Below, piece after piece: positions 1-5,944 of a DNA stretch of 5,944 nucleotides; position 1 is the first letter of the stretch, and the number at the start of each line of letters is the position of its first letter. The notes beneath the pieces were generated by a model. The model had not been told where the DNA came from. It did no database searches and saw only the letters and a list, made by a program, of their open reading frames with translations. This stretch comes from JBALVT01 sp047612385 (GTDB lineage: Bacteria; Pseudomonadota; Gammaproteobacteria; Pseudomonadales; Halieaceae). A program made the position numbers and the translations under genes. The stretch spans positions 1-5,944 of the forward strand of contig JBLGAR010000194.1 of NCBI GenBank assembly GCA_047612385.1, given 5' to 3'.

Positions 1-351
1 GTTGCTGACTACTCCGGTAATTTGATGTTGGCTTACGAGCGCCCGCTGGGTAACTCACTGATGCTGCGCGCCAATATTGATGTAATTTTTACCGACGACT
101 ATCACCCCTCGCCGAATTTGGATGATCGCATCAAGCAGGACGCTTACCAAACCTTCAATGGTCGAATTGCCCTGTCGGCAATAGACGGAGAGTGGGAAGT
201 GGCATTGCTGGGTAAAAACCTTAGCGATGAGTTGGTTGTGCTCTATGGTGTTGATGCGCCGACCGCGAAAACCATCACCGGGGCGACGACCCATCATGGC
301 TTGGTCAATAACCCACGTACTTTTGCGCTGCAAGCCAGCTACCGCTGGTAA
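1..351 (+). CDS. TonB-dependent receptor, C-terminal part (5' end outside window)
   Basis: The reading frame is open from the first base to a TAA at 349-351, giving about 116 residues of the end of a beta-barrel. Seen: alternating polar and hydrophobic strands, a stretch reading YQTFNGRIAL followed by EWEVALLGKNLSDE, and a final SYRW. The phrase W-x-V-x-L-x-G-K-N-L-x-D/N is the usual penultimate-strand motif of TonB-dependent receptors, and a terminal aromatic residue is the signal by which the BAM complex recognises outer-membrane barrels. The protein would import a ligand across the outer membrane using TonB-ExbBD energy. The plug and TonB box lie upstream of the window, so the ligand cannot be inferred. 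The 3' end looks intact. It converges on the broken dehydrogenase gene at 456-1118. Confidence 0.85.
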   Translation, partial: VADYSGNLMLAYERPLGNSLMLRANIDVIFTDDYHPSPNLDDRIKQDAYQTFNGRIALSAIDGEWEVALLGKNLSDELVVLYGVDAPTAKTITGATTHHGLVNNPRTFALQASYRW

Positions 352-455
352 CCCTGCGACCCTCGGTACAGCGGCTTGTCGCTGCACCGGGGTAGGTGAA
401 ATGTACCGCCTCGGCGGTAACTGCATATACCAAAAACTTCATGCTCATTCCTTGC
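352..455. other. Short convergent intergenic gap with two small hairpins
   Basis: No coding signal is visible here. Two short dyads are present: CAGCG (369-373) with CGCTG (380-384) around a 6-base loop, and TACCGC (404-409) with GCGGTA (414-419) around the tetraloop CTCG. They lie just past the receptor stop codon and could slow or end transcription, but neither is followed by a T tract, so they are not convincing intrinsic terminators. Confidence 0.3.
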
Positions 456-1118
456 TCAACTAATGAGGATGACGTACTTCGCGCCCATGTCACGCAGTAA
501 GGTTTCCTGTTCTGGCTTGCGTATAATATTAACCAAACCGACGCCGTCGGCGATACAGATGCGACTGAGCATCTGCCCGAGGTTGGATGCCGCCGCTGCA
601 TGCACGATGGCTTTGTGGCCTTCGGCACGCATGTTCTCAACCATGGCCAGTGCAGTGAGTGGGTTAATGAATCTGGAGGTCGCTTCGGTGCCGGTAGTGC
701 CGGGCTCCAATTCCAAACAGCTACGAACATCGACACATAGGTATTGACGGTAGGTTCCGCCACCAATGACCGCAAGAGTTTTCCCTATCAGGCATTTGGC
801 GGAGGCTCATGATCCGGTAGCAATGACCTTTCCAGCGCCTTCGTTGCCCACGGGTACAGACTTGCCAACTCGGGCCTTAAGAGCGCTCATAAATTTGGCG
901 GGCACTTCGGCACTGATAACAGGGCGATCTGCGGTGCCGGATTGGCATCGGCCGGGCCAAACATTAGGCCCAAGTCAGAGGAGTTGAGTGGGACAGCTTC
1001 CATCTGGATAACGACCTGGTTTTCGTCAGGTTGGGGGAATCTCTATTTCGCGAAGAGCAAGATCCAGCTTGTTGTCTTCGGTGATGGTTGATGTGAGTTG
1101 TAGGTTTGTGTCTGTCAT
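456..1118 (-). pseudogene. Decayed medium-chain (zinc-type) dehydrogenase/quinone reductase-like gene
   Basis: On the minus strand an ATG at 1116-1118, preceded by AGGAG, opens with MTDTNLQLTS and a typical MDR N-terminus. A 5-C run (1033-1037) carries an extra base; removing it restores I-P-Q-P-D-E-N-Q-V, and without that the frame hits TGA at 1026-1028. The middle part reads VPLNSSDLGLMFGPAD. A base is then missing near 941-943, which returns to the original frame (SGTADRPVIS, VPVGNEGAGKVIATGS). An in-frame TGA follows at 807-809, then FINPLTALAMVE and the cofactor-loop region HAAAASNLGQML. Similarity fades after GAKYV, and the frame stops at 456-458. Family members are about 350-380 residues; about 220 remain, so the C-terminal third is lost. 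Known of the family: NAD(P)H-dependent alcohol, enoyl or quinone reductions in the cytoplasm. Three separate lesions plus truncation argue against sequencing error alone, although the homopolymer shift by itself could be one. Confidence 0.85.
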
Positions 1119-1127
1119 GATTTTTGG

Positions 1128-1132
1128 CTCCT
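1128..1132 (-). promoter_or_regulatory. Ribosome binding site of the decayed dehydrogenase
   Basis: The minus strand reads AGGAG nine bases before the ATG at 1118. It fixes the ancestral start codon and shows that the 5' end of the pseudogene is preserved even though the body is broken. Confidence 0.6.
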
Positions 1133-1230
1133 GGGAAGAGTTAAAATAACAGGGACGGCATTGCACTGCCCACAACGGTAAAACTGGCTGGCCATTGAAT
1201 GGGCGCCCGTTCTAGCTGGTGCAAACGGCG

Positions 1231-1521
1231 TTATTCCAACGCTTTAACTAATATCGAATTTGCAACACTACCGGCCTCCCGGTATTTTGACAGCGCTTGA
1301 TACTCGTCAGACATTAACCACGTTAGCGCACTCTTCTTAGAAGGGAATTCAATAATCACCGAACGAGTAGCCTGCCAATCCCCGGCCAATACCATTGGCT
1401 GCTCATCAACACTCAGCATTTTGCCATCATATTTTTTAAACACCTCGGCAAAGCCACTCTCGTATTTGTCATACTGACTGCGGTCATGAATAGTAAGCTG
1501 AGAAACCATGTAAACGGTCAT
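1231..1521 (-). CDS. DUF1330 family protein, 96 aa
   Basis: This is a complete small gene from ATG at 1519-1521 to TAA at 1231-1233. AGGA lies about seven bases upstream of the start. The protein begins MTVYMVSQLTIHD and continues with a Tyr-rich D-x-x-x-Y-D-K-Y segment, a central GK-ML-S-V-D-E-Q stretch, and a V-I-I-E-F-P-S segment near residue 58. The order beta strand, helix with Y/F residues, 'LAGDW', then 'IEFPS' and a W-x-x-S-x-E-Y-Q helix matches DUF1330, a dimeric ferredoxin-like alpha/beta barrel fold of about 95 residues. There is no signal peptide or membrane segment, so it is likely cytoplasmic. Biochemical roles in this family are largely unassigned; members often sit beside catabolic or oxidoreductase genes. 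It lies between the broken dehydrogenase and the DUF1295 gene on the same strand, with a 178-bp upstream gap, so it is probably transcribed separately. Confidence 0.9.
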   Translation of the reverse strand: MTVYMVSQLTIHDRSQYDKYESGFAEVFKKYDGKMLSVDEQPMVLAGDWQATRSVIIEFPSKKSALTWLMSDEYQALSKYREAGSVANSILVKALE

Positions 1522-1562
1522 AATACTTTCCTGTGTTTTAAATCAAAAAACTTAATGTTTGG

Positions 1563-1577
1563 CGTGCTTTAAACACG
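1563..1577. promoter_or_regulatory. 15-bp imperfect palindrome upstream of the DUF1330 gene
   Basis: CGTG (1563-1566) and CACG (1574-1577) flank CTTTAAA, giving a dyad centred on base 1570 with a single mismatched pair. It lies about 42-56 bases upstream of the DUF1330 start codon, where an operator would be expected. No convincing -35/-10 pair could be placed next to it, so its role is a guess. Confidence 0.25.
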
Positions 1578-1591
1578 GTTTTTCCAAGTTT

Positions 1592-1690
1592 TCGCGAGAT
1601 TTGGCTGCTTGAGTCTCATACTACGCCCCGTCGCCATTCTGCAACCGCACCTTCCTTAAGATACCAATTCGTTTCAGTCAAATCTCGCGA
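1592..1690. repeat. 16-bp inverted repeat with 67-bp spacer
   Basis: The left arm TCGCGAGATTTGGCTG (1592-1607) and the right arm CAGTCAAATCTCGCGA (1675-1690) are reverse complements at 15 of 16 positions, including 12 consecutive outer bases. The right arm ends 10 bases past the stop codon of the DUF1295 gene, and the left arm lies about 70 bases before the DUF1330 start. The spacer 1608-1674 has no open reading frame or tRNA-like fold that I can recognise. The bases outside the arms show no matching direct repeat, so a target-site duplication is not evident. It could be a long-loop RNA stem, a paired protein-binding site, or the remnant of a small non-autonomous element. Confidence 0.7.
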
Positions 1691-1699
1691 CTTAAGCAA

Positions 1700-2632
1700 T
1701 TAACTTGGCGGTACCTCACGGTGTTTTGGCGGTCCTGGAAAAAACATATTGGTGGTTTGCTGGTAGATTTTGTAGTCGGGCCGTTTCTGCACTGAATAGA
1801 ACTCTGATGGTTTAGCCCCGGTGAAGTGAACGAGTGTCATGTACATGCATCGCGAGGTATTCAGCAATCCAAGGCCAAGAAAAATCCACAGAATCAGGTG
1901 TAAATTTCCGTAAAGTGCCAGCCACGACGGTATGGCGGCAACAACCAATGCATTCCACACCATCCACTCGGCAAAATAATTTGGATGACGGCTGTAACGC
2001 CACAGCCCAACATTACAAACTTGTTTTTTCTGCCCGGCTCTTTTCATTTGCCTCAGAAAACCGGATTTTTGGCTATCAGCCACTGTTTCCATAGCAAAGG
2101 CGCAGGCCCAGATTATCAATCCCGCAATTTCAAAAGGCGATATCTCCGGGTTGGAGTTTGACGCAATCACAATCGCGGGCAACCCCAGAAAAGAGGCATT
2201 GGCGATACCCTGCCACAGAGCTTCTATCTGAATCATCAGCGGTACATTTTTGACACCGGCGCGCTCCCAGCGACGTCGTTGATATTGATACCTTGGAAAT
2301 TCGGTCTTGAAATATCCGAGTCTCCACATGTGTATAGAGCCAGCTGCCATGCGCAATCCTACGAACAGATACACAGCACTGACGGTCAATTTACGCAATG
2401 TATAACCGTCAGCGACAGCCAGTGTAATCAGGCCGATCAGCGCCAGACCCAGTGGCCAGCCAATATCCACGTAAGACAAGCGCCCGGTCATCCAGGCCGG
2501 GATACAAACAACAAATGTAAATAGTAAAAGTTGACACACTCCATTGATCAGGGCAAAGCCAAAGTAATCGGGAATAAACAACAGCAGCGCCCACCCGGCG
2601 AGGAAAGGCAACAATGGGGCCAGATATTTCAT
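1700..2632 (-). CDS. DUF1295 / steroid 5-alpha-reductase-like integral membrane protein, 310 aa
   Basis: The gene runs from ATG at 2630-2632 to TAA at 1700-1702. Seen: about eight hydrophobic segments (roughly residues 4-20, 28-48, 60-75, 82-98, 135-157, 166-184, 225-241 and 244-258), SYVDIGW at 53-59, the E-x-x-x-D-x-Q-K segment at 182-189, and the signature CNVGLWRYSRHPNYFAEW at 206-223. This G-L-W-x-Y-S-R-H-P-N-Y-F-x-E block identifies DUF1295, which shares its fold with steroid 5-alpha-reductases, sterol C14 reductases and isoprenylcysteine methyltransferases. In the reductases this region helps bind NADPH. The protein should sit in the inner membrane. The ATG overlaps the stop of the upstream molybdoenzyme gene by four bases (ATGA), so the two are almost certainly cotranscribed and translationally coupled. 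A role in reducing or modifying a lipophilic substrate is inference; no substrate is established for most bacterial members. Confidence 0.92.
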   Translation of the reverse strand: MKYLAPLLPFLAGWALLLFIPDYFGFALINGVCQLLLFTFVVCIPAWMTGRLSYVDIGWPLGLALIGLITLAVADGYTLRKLTVSAVYLFVGLRMAAGSIHMWRLGYFKTEFPRYQYQRRRWERAGVKNVPLMIQIEALWQGIANASFLGLPAIVIASNSNPEISPFEIAGLIIWACAFAMETVADSQKSGFLRQMKRAGQKKQVCNVGLWRYSRHPNYFAEWMVWNALVVAAIPSWLALYGNLHLILWIFLGLGLLNTSRCMYMTLVHFTGAKPSEFYSVQKRPDYKIYQQTTNMFFPGPPKHREVPPS

Positions 2633-4740
2633 GCTTCAATCGCCTTTATAGCGACGGGAGTACCGTTAAAGGCGGCATTTCCACTGACGGGGTCTACCCG
2701 GCGGGCATCAGTGAGGCTGTTGATACTGACACCGGGCTGGGTAGCAGCAACTGTCATACGGGCATCTTTATGATTGTGCCCCCAACCTTGGGGAATACTG
2801 ACGACACCGGGCAGAATATTATTATTCACTTCAACCTCTATTTTGATTTGACCGTTGGCGGAACGCACTTCCACCATTTGCCCCGTACTAACACCCAACT
2901 TTTCAGCGTCCTGGCTATGAATCTGTGCAGTCACTGGGTTTTTACCTTTGATCAGGCGCCGGGAATTTTGTGTCCAGGTGTTATGACTACGCGCTAGGCG
3001 GCGACCAATCAAGTCGAAGGGATAGTCCCGGTGGCGTTCAGCATCCTCTGCAGCAAACGCCTTCAGCCTTGGCAGATCGTCCAGAAAAAGTTGCGGTGCC
3101 AGTTGAATGTGGCCATCTGCCGTGCGAATACGTTCAAGCAGGCAGGGTTTTAGAGGCCCCAGGTCCATGCCATGTGGGTTATCAATCAATTTTTGCAGGC
3201 TCATCCCCTGATCTTTGTAGTACCCGGACTTCAACCCCATATCGAGTACCTGCTCTGGCGTCGTGCCATTATCCGGCTGTCCGGTAATGGCTGTGCTAAG
3301 CAAGTTCATGATCTCCCAGTCGGGTTTTTGGTCACCGGTTTTCTCCAGCATCGGAGGAGAGTATTTCGCGGTGTTGCGCACAGCGAAACTATTGAAATAC
3401 ACATCAAAGTGCGATATTTCCAGACCGTGAGTGGAGGGGAGAATTATATTTGCATGCTTGGTAGTCTCATTAATATAAATATCCACAGACACCATGTAAT
3501 CTAACTGGTTAAAGGCTCTCTCCAGCTCATCGCCACCGGGGGCAGAGAGCACCGGGTTACCCGCGATGGTGATCATGGCCCGAATCTGGCCTTCGCCCTC
3601 GGTCAATATTTCCTCTGCCATGGTCGCAACCGGGAATTCTGCATTGTTGTAGGGCAGTCCGCTCACTCTGGACTTAAAACGGCCATACGAGCTTGGCTTG
3701 CCTTTGGGTATGTTTCGCAGCGTGTCCAACGCCGGGATTGGAAACATCACGCCGCCCTCGCGATCAAAATTGCCAGTAATGATATTCAGTGCATAAGTTA
3801 ACCATAGGCATAAAGAACCAAATGACTGCGTAGAGGCTCCCATACGGCTGTAGCATACTGCCGTGGGGGCATTAGCAAATTCACGGGCTAAGGCTCGTAT
3901 CTTGTCCGCATTAATATTGACTACTTCCGCGACTGATTCAGGTGAGAAGTCTTCAGCGGCGGCGGCCAGGTTCTCGAAGCCATCGATGACCTCTTCAAGG
4001 TGACCCAGGTCGGTCAAATCCTCAGCGAGGATGGTGTGAATCATCGCCATCAAAAACAGCGCATCTTTCTCGGGGCGGATAAACACGTGCTCCGTTGCCA
4101 ACCTGGAGGTTTCTGTGAACCGGGGATCGATGACGACTACTTTCCCGTCACGCTTTTTAATATCCTTGAGCCGATCAGGCATGGCTGGCGCGGTCATCAA
4201 ACTCCCGTTGGACACGACAGGGTTGCCACCGATGATCATCATATAGTCGGTGCGATCGATATCAGGTATGGGAATCAACGCTCCAGAGCCGAGCATGTAA
4301 TTGGAAGCCATATGGTGCGGCAATTGGTCGGCCGAGGCCGAACTGAACCGGTTTCTGGAACCAGTCGATTTGAGGAATTTCGGCAAGAACAGGCCATTAC
4401 CGAGTTTGTGGGCGTTTGGATTGCCCATATAAATTCCAAGCGCGTCTGCCCCGTACCCCGCCTGAATGCGGCGGATATTTGCCCCGATCTCTTCCAGCGC
4501 TTTTTCCCAACTGATTTCTTCCCAGCCGGTATCTGTGCGCCGAATCGGGGTTTTAAGCCGGTCCGGGTCTGCATAAAAATCCTGTAGCGCAACGGCTTTT
4601 GGACAGATGTGCCCGCGACTAAACGGATCTTTCTTATCAGGCTTGATCGACAATATCTCGGTGCCCTGATGCTTGATTTCCAGGCCACACATGGCTTCGC
4701 AGATATTACAGTTGCGGTAGTGAGTTTGGGTTTCGGTCAT
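2629..4740 (-). CDS. Molybdopterin oxidoreductase, [4Fe-4S]-containing, formate dehydrogenase/DMSO reductase superfamily, 703 aa
   Basis: Residues 11-46 carry C-x2-C-x3-C-x27-C (Cys11, 14, 18, 46), followed by Lys48, the usual N-terminal [4Fe-4S] module and electron-relay lysine. The central domains include YMMIIGGNPVVSNGS, VVVIDPRFTETS and AMITIAGNPVLSAPGG, which are typical bis-MGD binding segments. About residues 575-700 form the C-terminal dinucleotide-binding domain (IGRRLARSHNTWTQNS to NGTPVAIKA). At the metal-ligand position, SSASADQLPHH, an Asp (D138) aligns with Cys/SeCys of formate dehydrogenases. No Tat signal precedes the FeS motif, so the enzyme is likely cytoplasmic. The start at 4738-4740 was chosen because the protein then begins MTETQTHYRNCNICEAMCG, as relatives do; the frame stays open to 4944 but would enter the divergent gene. 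The Shine-Dalgarno is weak (AAGAG). The gene overlaps the DUF1295 gene by ATGA and no FeS or membrane electron-transfer subunit adjoins it. Substrate unknown. Confidence 0.95.
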   Translation of the reverse strand: MTETQTHYRNCNICEAMCGLEIKHQGTEILSIKPDKKDPFSRGHICPKAVALQDFYADPDRLKTPIRRTDTGWEEISWEKALEEIGANIRRIQAGYGADALGIYMGNPNAHKLGNGLFLPKFLKSTGSRNRFSSASADQLPHHMASNYMLGSGALIPIPDIDRTDYMMIIGGNPVVSNGSLMTAPAMPDRLKDIKKRDGKVVVIDPRFTETSRLATEHVFIRPEKDALFLMAMIHTILAEDLTDLGHLEEVIDGFENLAAAAEDFSPESVAEVVNINADKIRALAREFANAPTAVCYSRMGASTQSFGSLCLWLTYALNIITGNFDREGGVMFPIPALDTLRNIPKGKPSSYGRFKSRVSGLPYNNAEFPVATMAEEILTEGEGQIRAMITIAGNPVLSAPGGDELERAFNQLDYMVSVDIYINETTKHANIILPSTHGLEISHFDVYFNSFAVRNTAKYSPPMLEKTGDQKPDWEIMNLLSTAITGQPDNGTTPEQVLDMGLKSGYYKDQGMSLQKLIDNPHGMDLGPLKPCLLERIRTADGHIQLAPQLFLDDLPRLKAFAAEDAERHRDYPFDLIGRRLARSHNTWTQNSRRLIKGKNPVTAQIHSQDAEKLGVSTGQMVEVRSANGQIKIEVEVNNNILPGVVSIPQGWGHNHKDARMTVAATQPGVSINSLTDARRVDPVSGNAAFNGTPVAIKAIEA

Positions 4741-4800
4741 AGGACTACTCTTGCACTGGGTTGCTGGGTAAAAGCGTTCTCTGTTGACGCAGTATCGCAA

Positions 4801-4828
4801 TTGCCAGCCAGAAGAGTAATTGTATAAA
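4801..4828 (+). promoter_or_regulatory. Sigma70-like promoter for the AraC-family regulator
   Basis: TTGCCA (4801-4806, five of six to TTGACA) and TATAAA (4823-4828, five of six to TATAAT) are 16 bases apart on the plus strand, placing a start about 50 bases before the regulator's ATG. A perfect TATAAT follows at 4835-4840 but lacks a good -35 box; it may be an alternative, activator-dependent -10. No equally good promoter was found on the minus strand for the molybdoenzyme gene, which would fit dependence on an activator. Confidence 0.5.
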
Positions 4829-4855
4829 TTGCCATATAATAAGTGAGTTTTGCCA
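4801..4855 (+). promoter_or_regulatory. Three TTGCCA direct repeats, candidate regulator binding sites
   Basis: TTGCCA occurs at 4801-4806, 4829-4834 and 4850-4855, with start-to-start distances of 28 and 21 bases. The first two extend to AATTGCCA. The 21-base step is two helical turns, the arrangement typical of AraC-family operators with two half-sites on one DNA face. They lie in the 145-bp region shared by the molybdoenzyme and the regulator and overlap the regulator's promoter, so they could serve autoregulation and activation. The motif is short; chance occurrence is possible. Confidence 0.4.
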
Positions 4856-4885
4856 CACTTTACCCTTTGACCACGGAGATGCTCA

Positions 4886-5872
4886 ATGTTTAACGTAACC
4901 ATCATGGCGTTCGATTTTGTGCTGCCGGCCGCGTTGATGGGCATTCACGACTTGCTGTATTTTGCGGGGCGGGCGCAACCGGATAATCAGGAGCGGCTAT
5001 TTAATGTACGTATCGCCAGCTGGGATGGGCAGCCCGTCAGCACGAGTAACAACCTCACTCTGACTCCCCATTGCGCACTGCAAGAGAGTGGCCACAGCGA
5101 CCTCTATCTGGTGCCAACCATCGGTGGGGATATCGAACGAACCTTGACACAGAACCCCCAAGTGATCGAGGTGCTGAAAGCCATCGGAGACGGCAACTCC
5201 ATTATTGGCAGCAACGGCACAGGCGCTTTTTTCCTGGCAGAAGCTGGACTTCTGGATAACAGGATCGCCACCACACACTGGACTGCCGAAACGTTTTTCC
5301 GGGAGCGTTATCCTCAGGTTGACTTGCGTTCAGATCAGCCGTTTACCCACGACGGCTCAATCCTATGTGACGCTGGCGGTATGTTTTGGTTTGACCTGGG
5401 ACTGTATGCAATAGAGCTTTTTTTCGATCAAGCGACAGCGGCGAATGCTGCAAAACTTCTGATGGTAGATATGGAACGTGTGGGACAGTTTTCTTTCTCG
5501 CCGTTGACAAATACCAAGTATCACGGCGATAAAGCGGTTCTGGCTATTCAGCGCTGGATTGAAGAGCACCAGCGCGAGACTGTTGTTATCGAGGTACTGG
5601 GTAAGCAATTTGGCCTGTCCAATCGTTCCCTGATCCGTAGATTCAAGCGGGCAACCGGCTTGACACCCCTGAACTATCTTCAAGCGGCCCGTATCGAGAG
5701 TGCCCAGCGGTTACTGGTACGTTCCAATAAAACCATTGAACAGGTAACCCGCTGGGTAGGCTATGAGGACGTCAGCTCCTTTATTCGTTTGTTCAAACGC
5801 AATACTGGTCTGAAACCCAGTAGCTACCGGGCACGCTACAAAGCAATCCGTCCAATAGATTCATCGCTCTGA
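4886..5872 (+). CDS. GlxA-type AraC-family transcriptional regulator, 328 aa (DJ-1/PfpI-like sensor + HTH)
   Basis: ATG at 4886-4888 follows GGAG (4875-4878) at seven bases' spacing; TGA is at 5870-5872. Residues about 3-170 resemble a DJ-1/PfpI class I amidotransferase-like domain, with DLYLVPTIGG at 72-81 and the conserved GTGAFFLAEAGLLDNRIATTHW block at 111-132 (written here as its elements GTGAFFLAEAGLLDN and RIATTHW). The usual nucleophile-elbow Cys of DJ-1-like enzymes is replaced by Gly111, so the domain is probably a ligand sensor and not an enzyme. Residues about 217-318 form the AraC DNA-binding domain: one HTH near 234-255 (LGKQFGLSNRSLIRRFK), a second near 283-304 (VGYEDVSSFIRLFKRNTG), ending with the family signature P-S-S-Y-R at 311-315. 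It is divergent from the molybdoenzyme-DUF1295 pair, which it likely controls by the usual logic of divergent AraC genes. Length is typical (about 320-340). The effector is unknown. Confidence 0.95.
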   Translation: MFNVTIMAFDFVLPAALMGIHDLLYFAGRAQPDNQERLFNVRIASWDGQPVSTSNNLTLTPHCALQESGHSDLYLVPTIGGDIERTLTQNPQVIEVLKAIGDGNSIIGSNGTGAFFLAEAGLLDNRIATTHWTAETFFRERYPQVDLRSDQPFTHDGSILCDAGGMFWFDLGLYAIELFFDQATAANAAKLLMVDMERVGQFSFSPLTNTKYHGDKAVLAIQRWIEEHQRETVVIEVLGKQFGLSNRSLIRRFKRATGLTPLNYLQAARIESAQRLLVRSNKTIEQVTRWVGYEDVSSFIRLFKRNTGLKPSSYRARYKAIRPIDSSL

Positions 5873-5944
5873 CCCAATATAGGTCGTCATCCATTTTTAC
5901 TAATGATTACTCAACTGCGCTTACTAAGGCGGCCTGGACTTCCC
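5873..5944. other. Short right-edge stretch downstream of the regulator
   Basis: A weak GACC (5871-5874) / GGTC (5882-5885) dyad and a T5 run at 5894-5898 follow the regulator stop, too weak to call a terminator. On the minus strand, bases 5943 to 5907 read E-V-Q-A-A-L-V-S-A-V-E and then TAA. This has natural-looking codon use and could be the C-terminus of a convergent gene beyond the window, but eleven codons are too few to assign. Confidence 0.25.

Noticed and set aside
305..775. A 156-codon minus-strand open frame over the pseudogene
   Set aside because: Its sequence is low in family-like motifs and is out of frame with the clear MDR residues in the same region. Its 3' end overlaps the receptor gene.
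1155..1171. Possible terminator GGCA-TTGCAC-TGCC downstream of the DUF1330 gene
   Set aside because: The stem is only four pairs and there is no adjacent T tract on the minus strand.
1608..1674. Small RNA or tRNA-like gene within the inverted repeat
   Set aside because: No cloverleaf, TPsiC-like motif or promoter could be found in the spacer.
4000..4587. A 195-codon plus-strand open frame opposite the molybdoenzyme
   Set aside because: It lies entirely inside a strongly supported gene on the other strand, has no recognisable domain and no Shine-Dalgarno, and looks like an antisense shadow of the codon bias.
4741..4944. Upstream extension of the molybdoenzyme reading frame to 4944
   Set aside because: The extra 68 residues lack homology to the family, have no Tat signal, and would run into the oppositely oriented regulator gene across the shared promoter region. 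Relatives begin just before the N-C-x-x-C motif, as with the start at 4740.

Overview
The window looks like a chromosomal segment of a Gram-negative bacterium, most likely a gammaproteobacterium, possibly of a marine or environmental lineage. This is inferred from a TonB-dependent receptor tail ending in an aromatic residue, a DUF1330 protein, a GlxA/AraC-type regulator and a zinc-dehydrogenase relative, together with moderate GC and Shine-Dalgarno starts. No taxonomic search could be run, so the placement is tentative.

Layout. Positions 1-351 (+) hold the last 116 codons of a TonB-dependent outer-membrane receptor. Positions 456-1118 (-) hold a decayed medium-chain dehydrogenase/reductase gene with two opposite frameshifts, an in-frame stop and a lost C-terminal part. 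Positions 1231-1521 (-) encode a 96-aa DUF1330 protein. An intergenic stretch at 1522-1699 carries a nearly perfect 16-bp inverted repeat with a 67-bp spacer. Positions 1700-2632 (-) encode a 310-aa multi-pass DUF1295 (steroid 5-alpha-reductase-like) membrane protein. It is joined by a 4-base ATGA overlap to an upstream 703-aa molybdopterin oxidoreductase (2629-4740, -). Divergent to that pair is a 328-aa AraC-family regulator (4886-5872, +), and the 145-bp shared intergenic region contains three TTGCCA repeats and a good sigma70-like promoter for the regulator.

How it may work together. The most coherent unit is regulator <-> molybdoenzyme + DUF1295 protein. The cytoplasmic molybdenum- or tungsten-bis-MGD enzyme has one [4Fe-4S] site and an Asp where many relatives have Cys or SeCys. 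It is translationally coupled to an integral-membrane protein of the 5-alpha-reductase superfold and faces a GlxA-like regulator that could sense a small metabolite. No small FeS subunit, cytochrome or quinone-linked subunit is encoded beside it. The substrate is unknown; a lipid or steroid-like redox substrate is a hypothesis drawn only from the DUF1295 partner. The receptor and the broken dehydrogenase look like remnants of a neighbouring catabolic region. I see no CRISPR array, tRNA, rRNA, transposase or phage gene.
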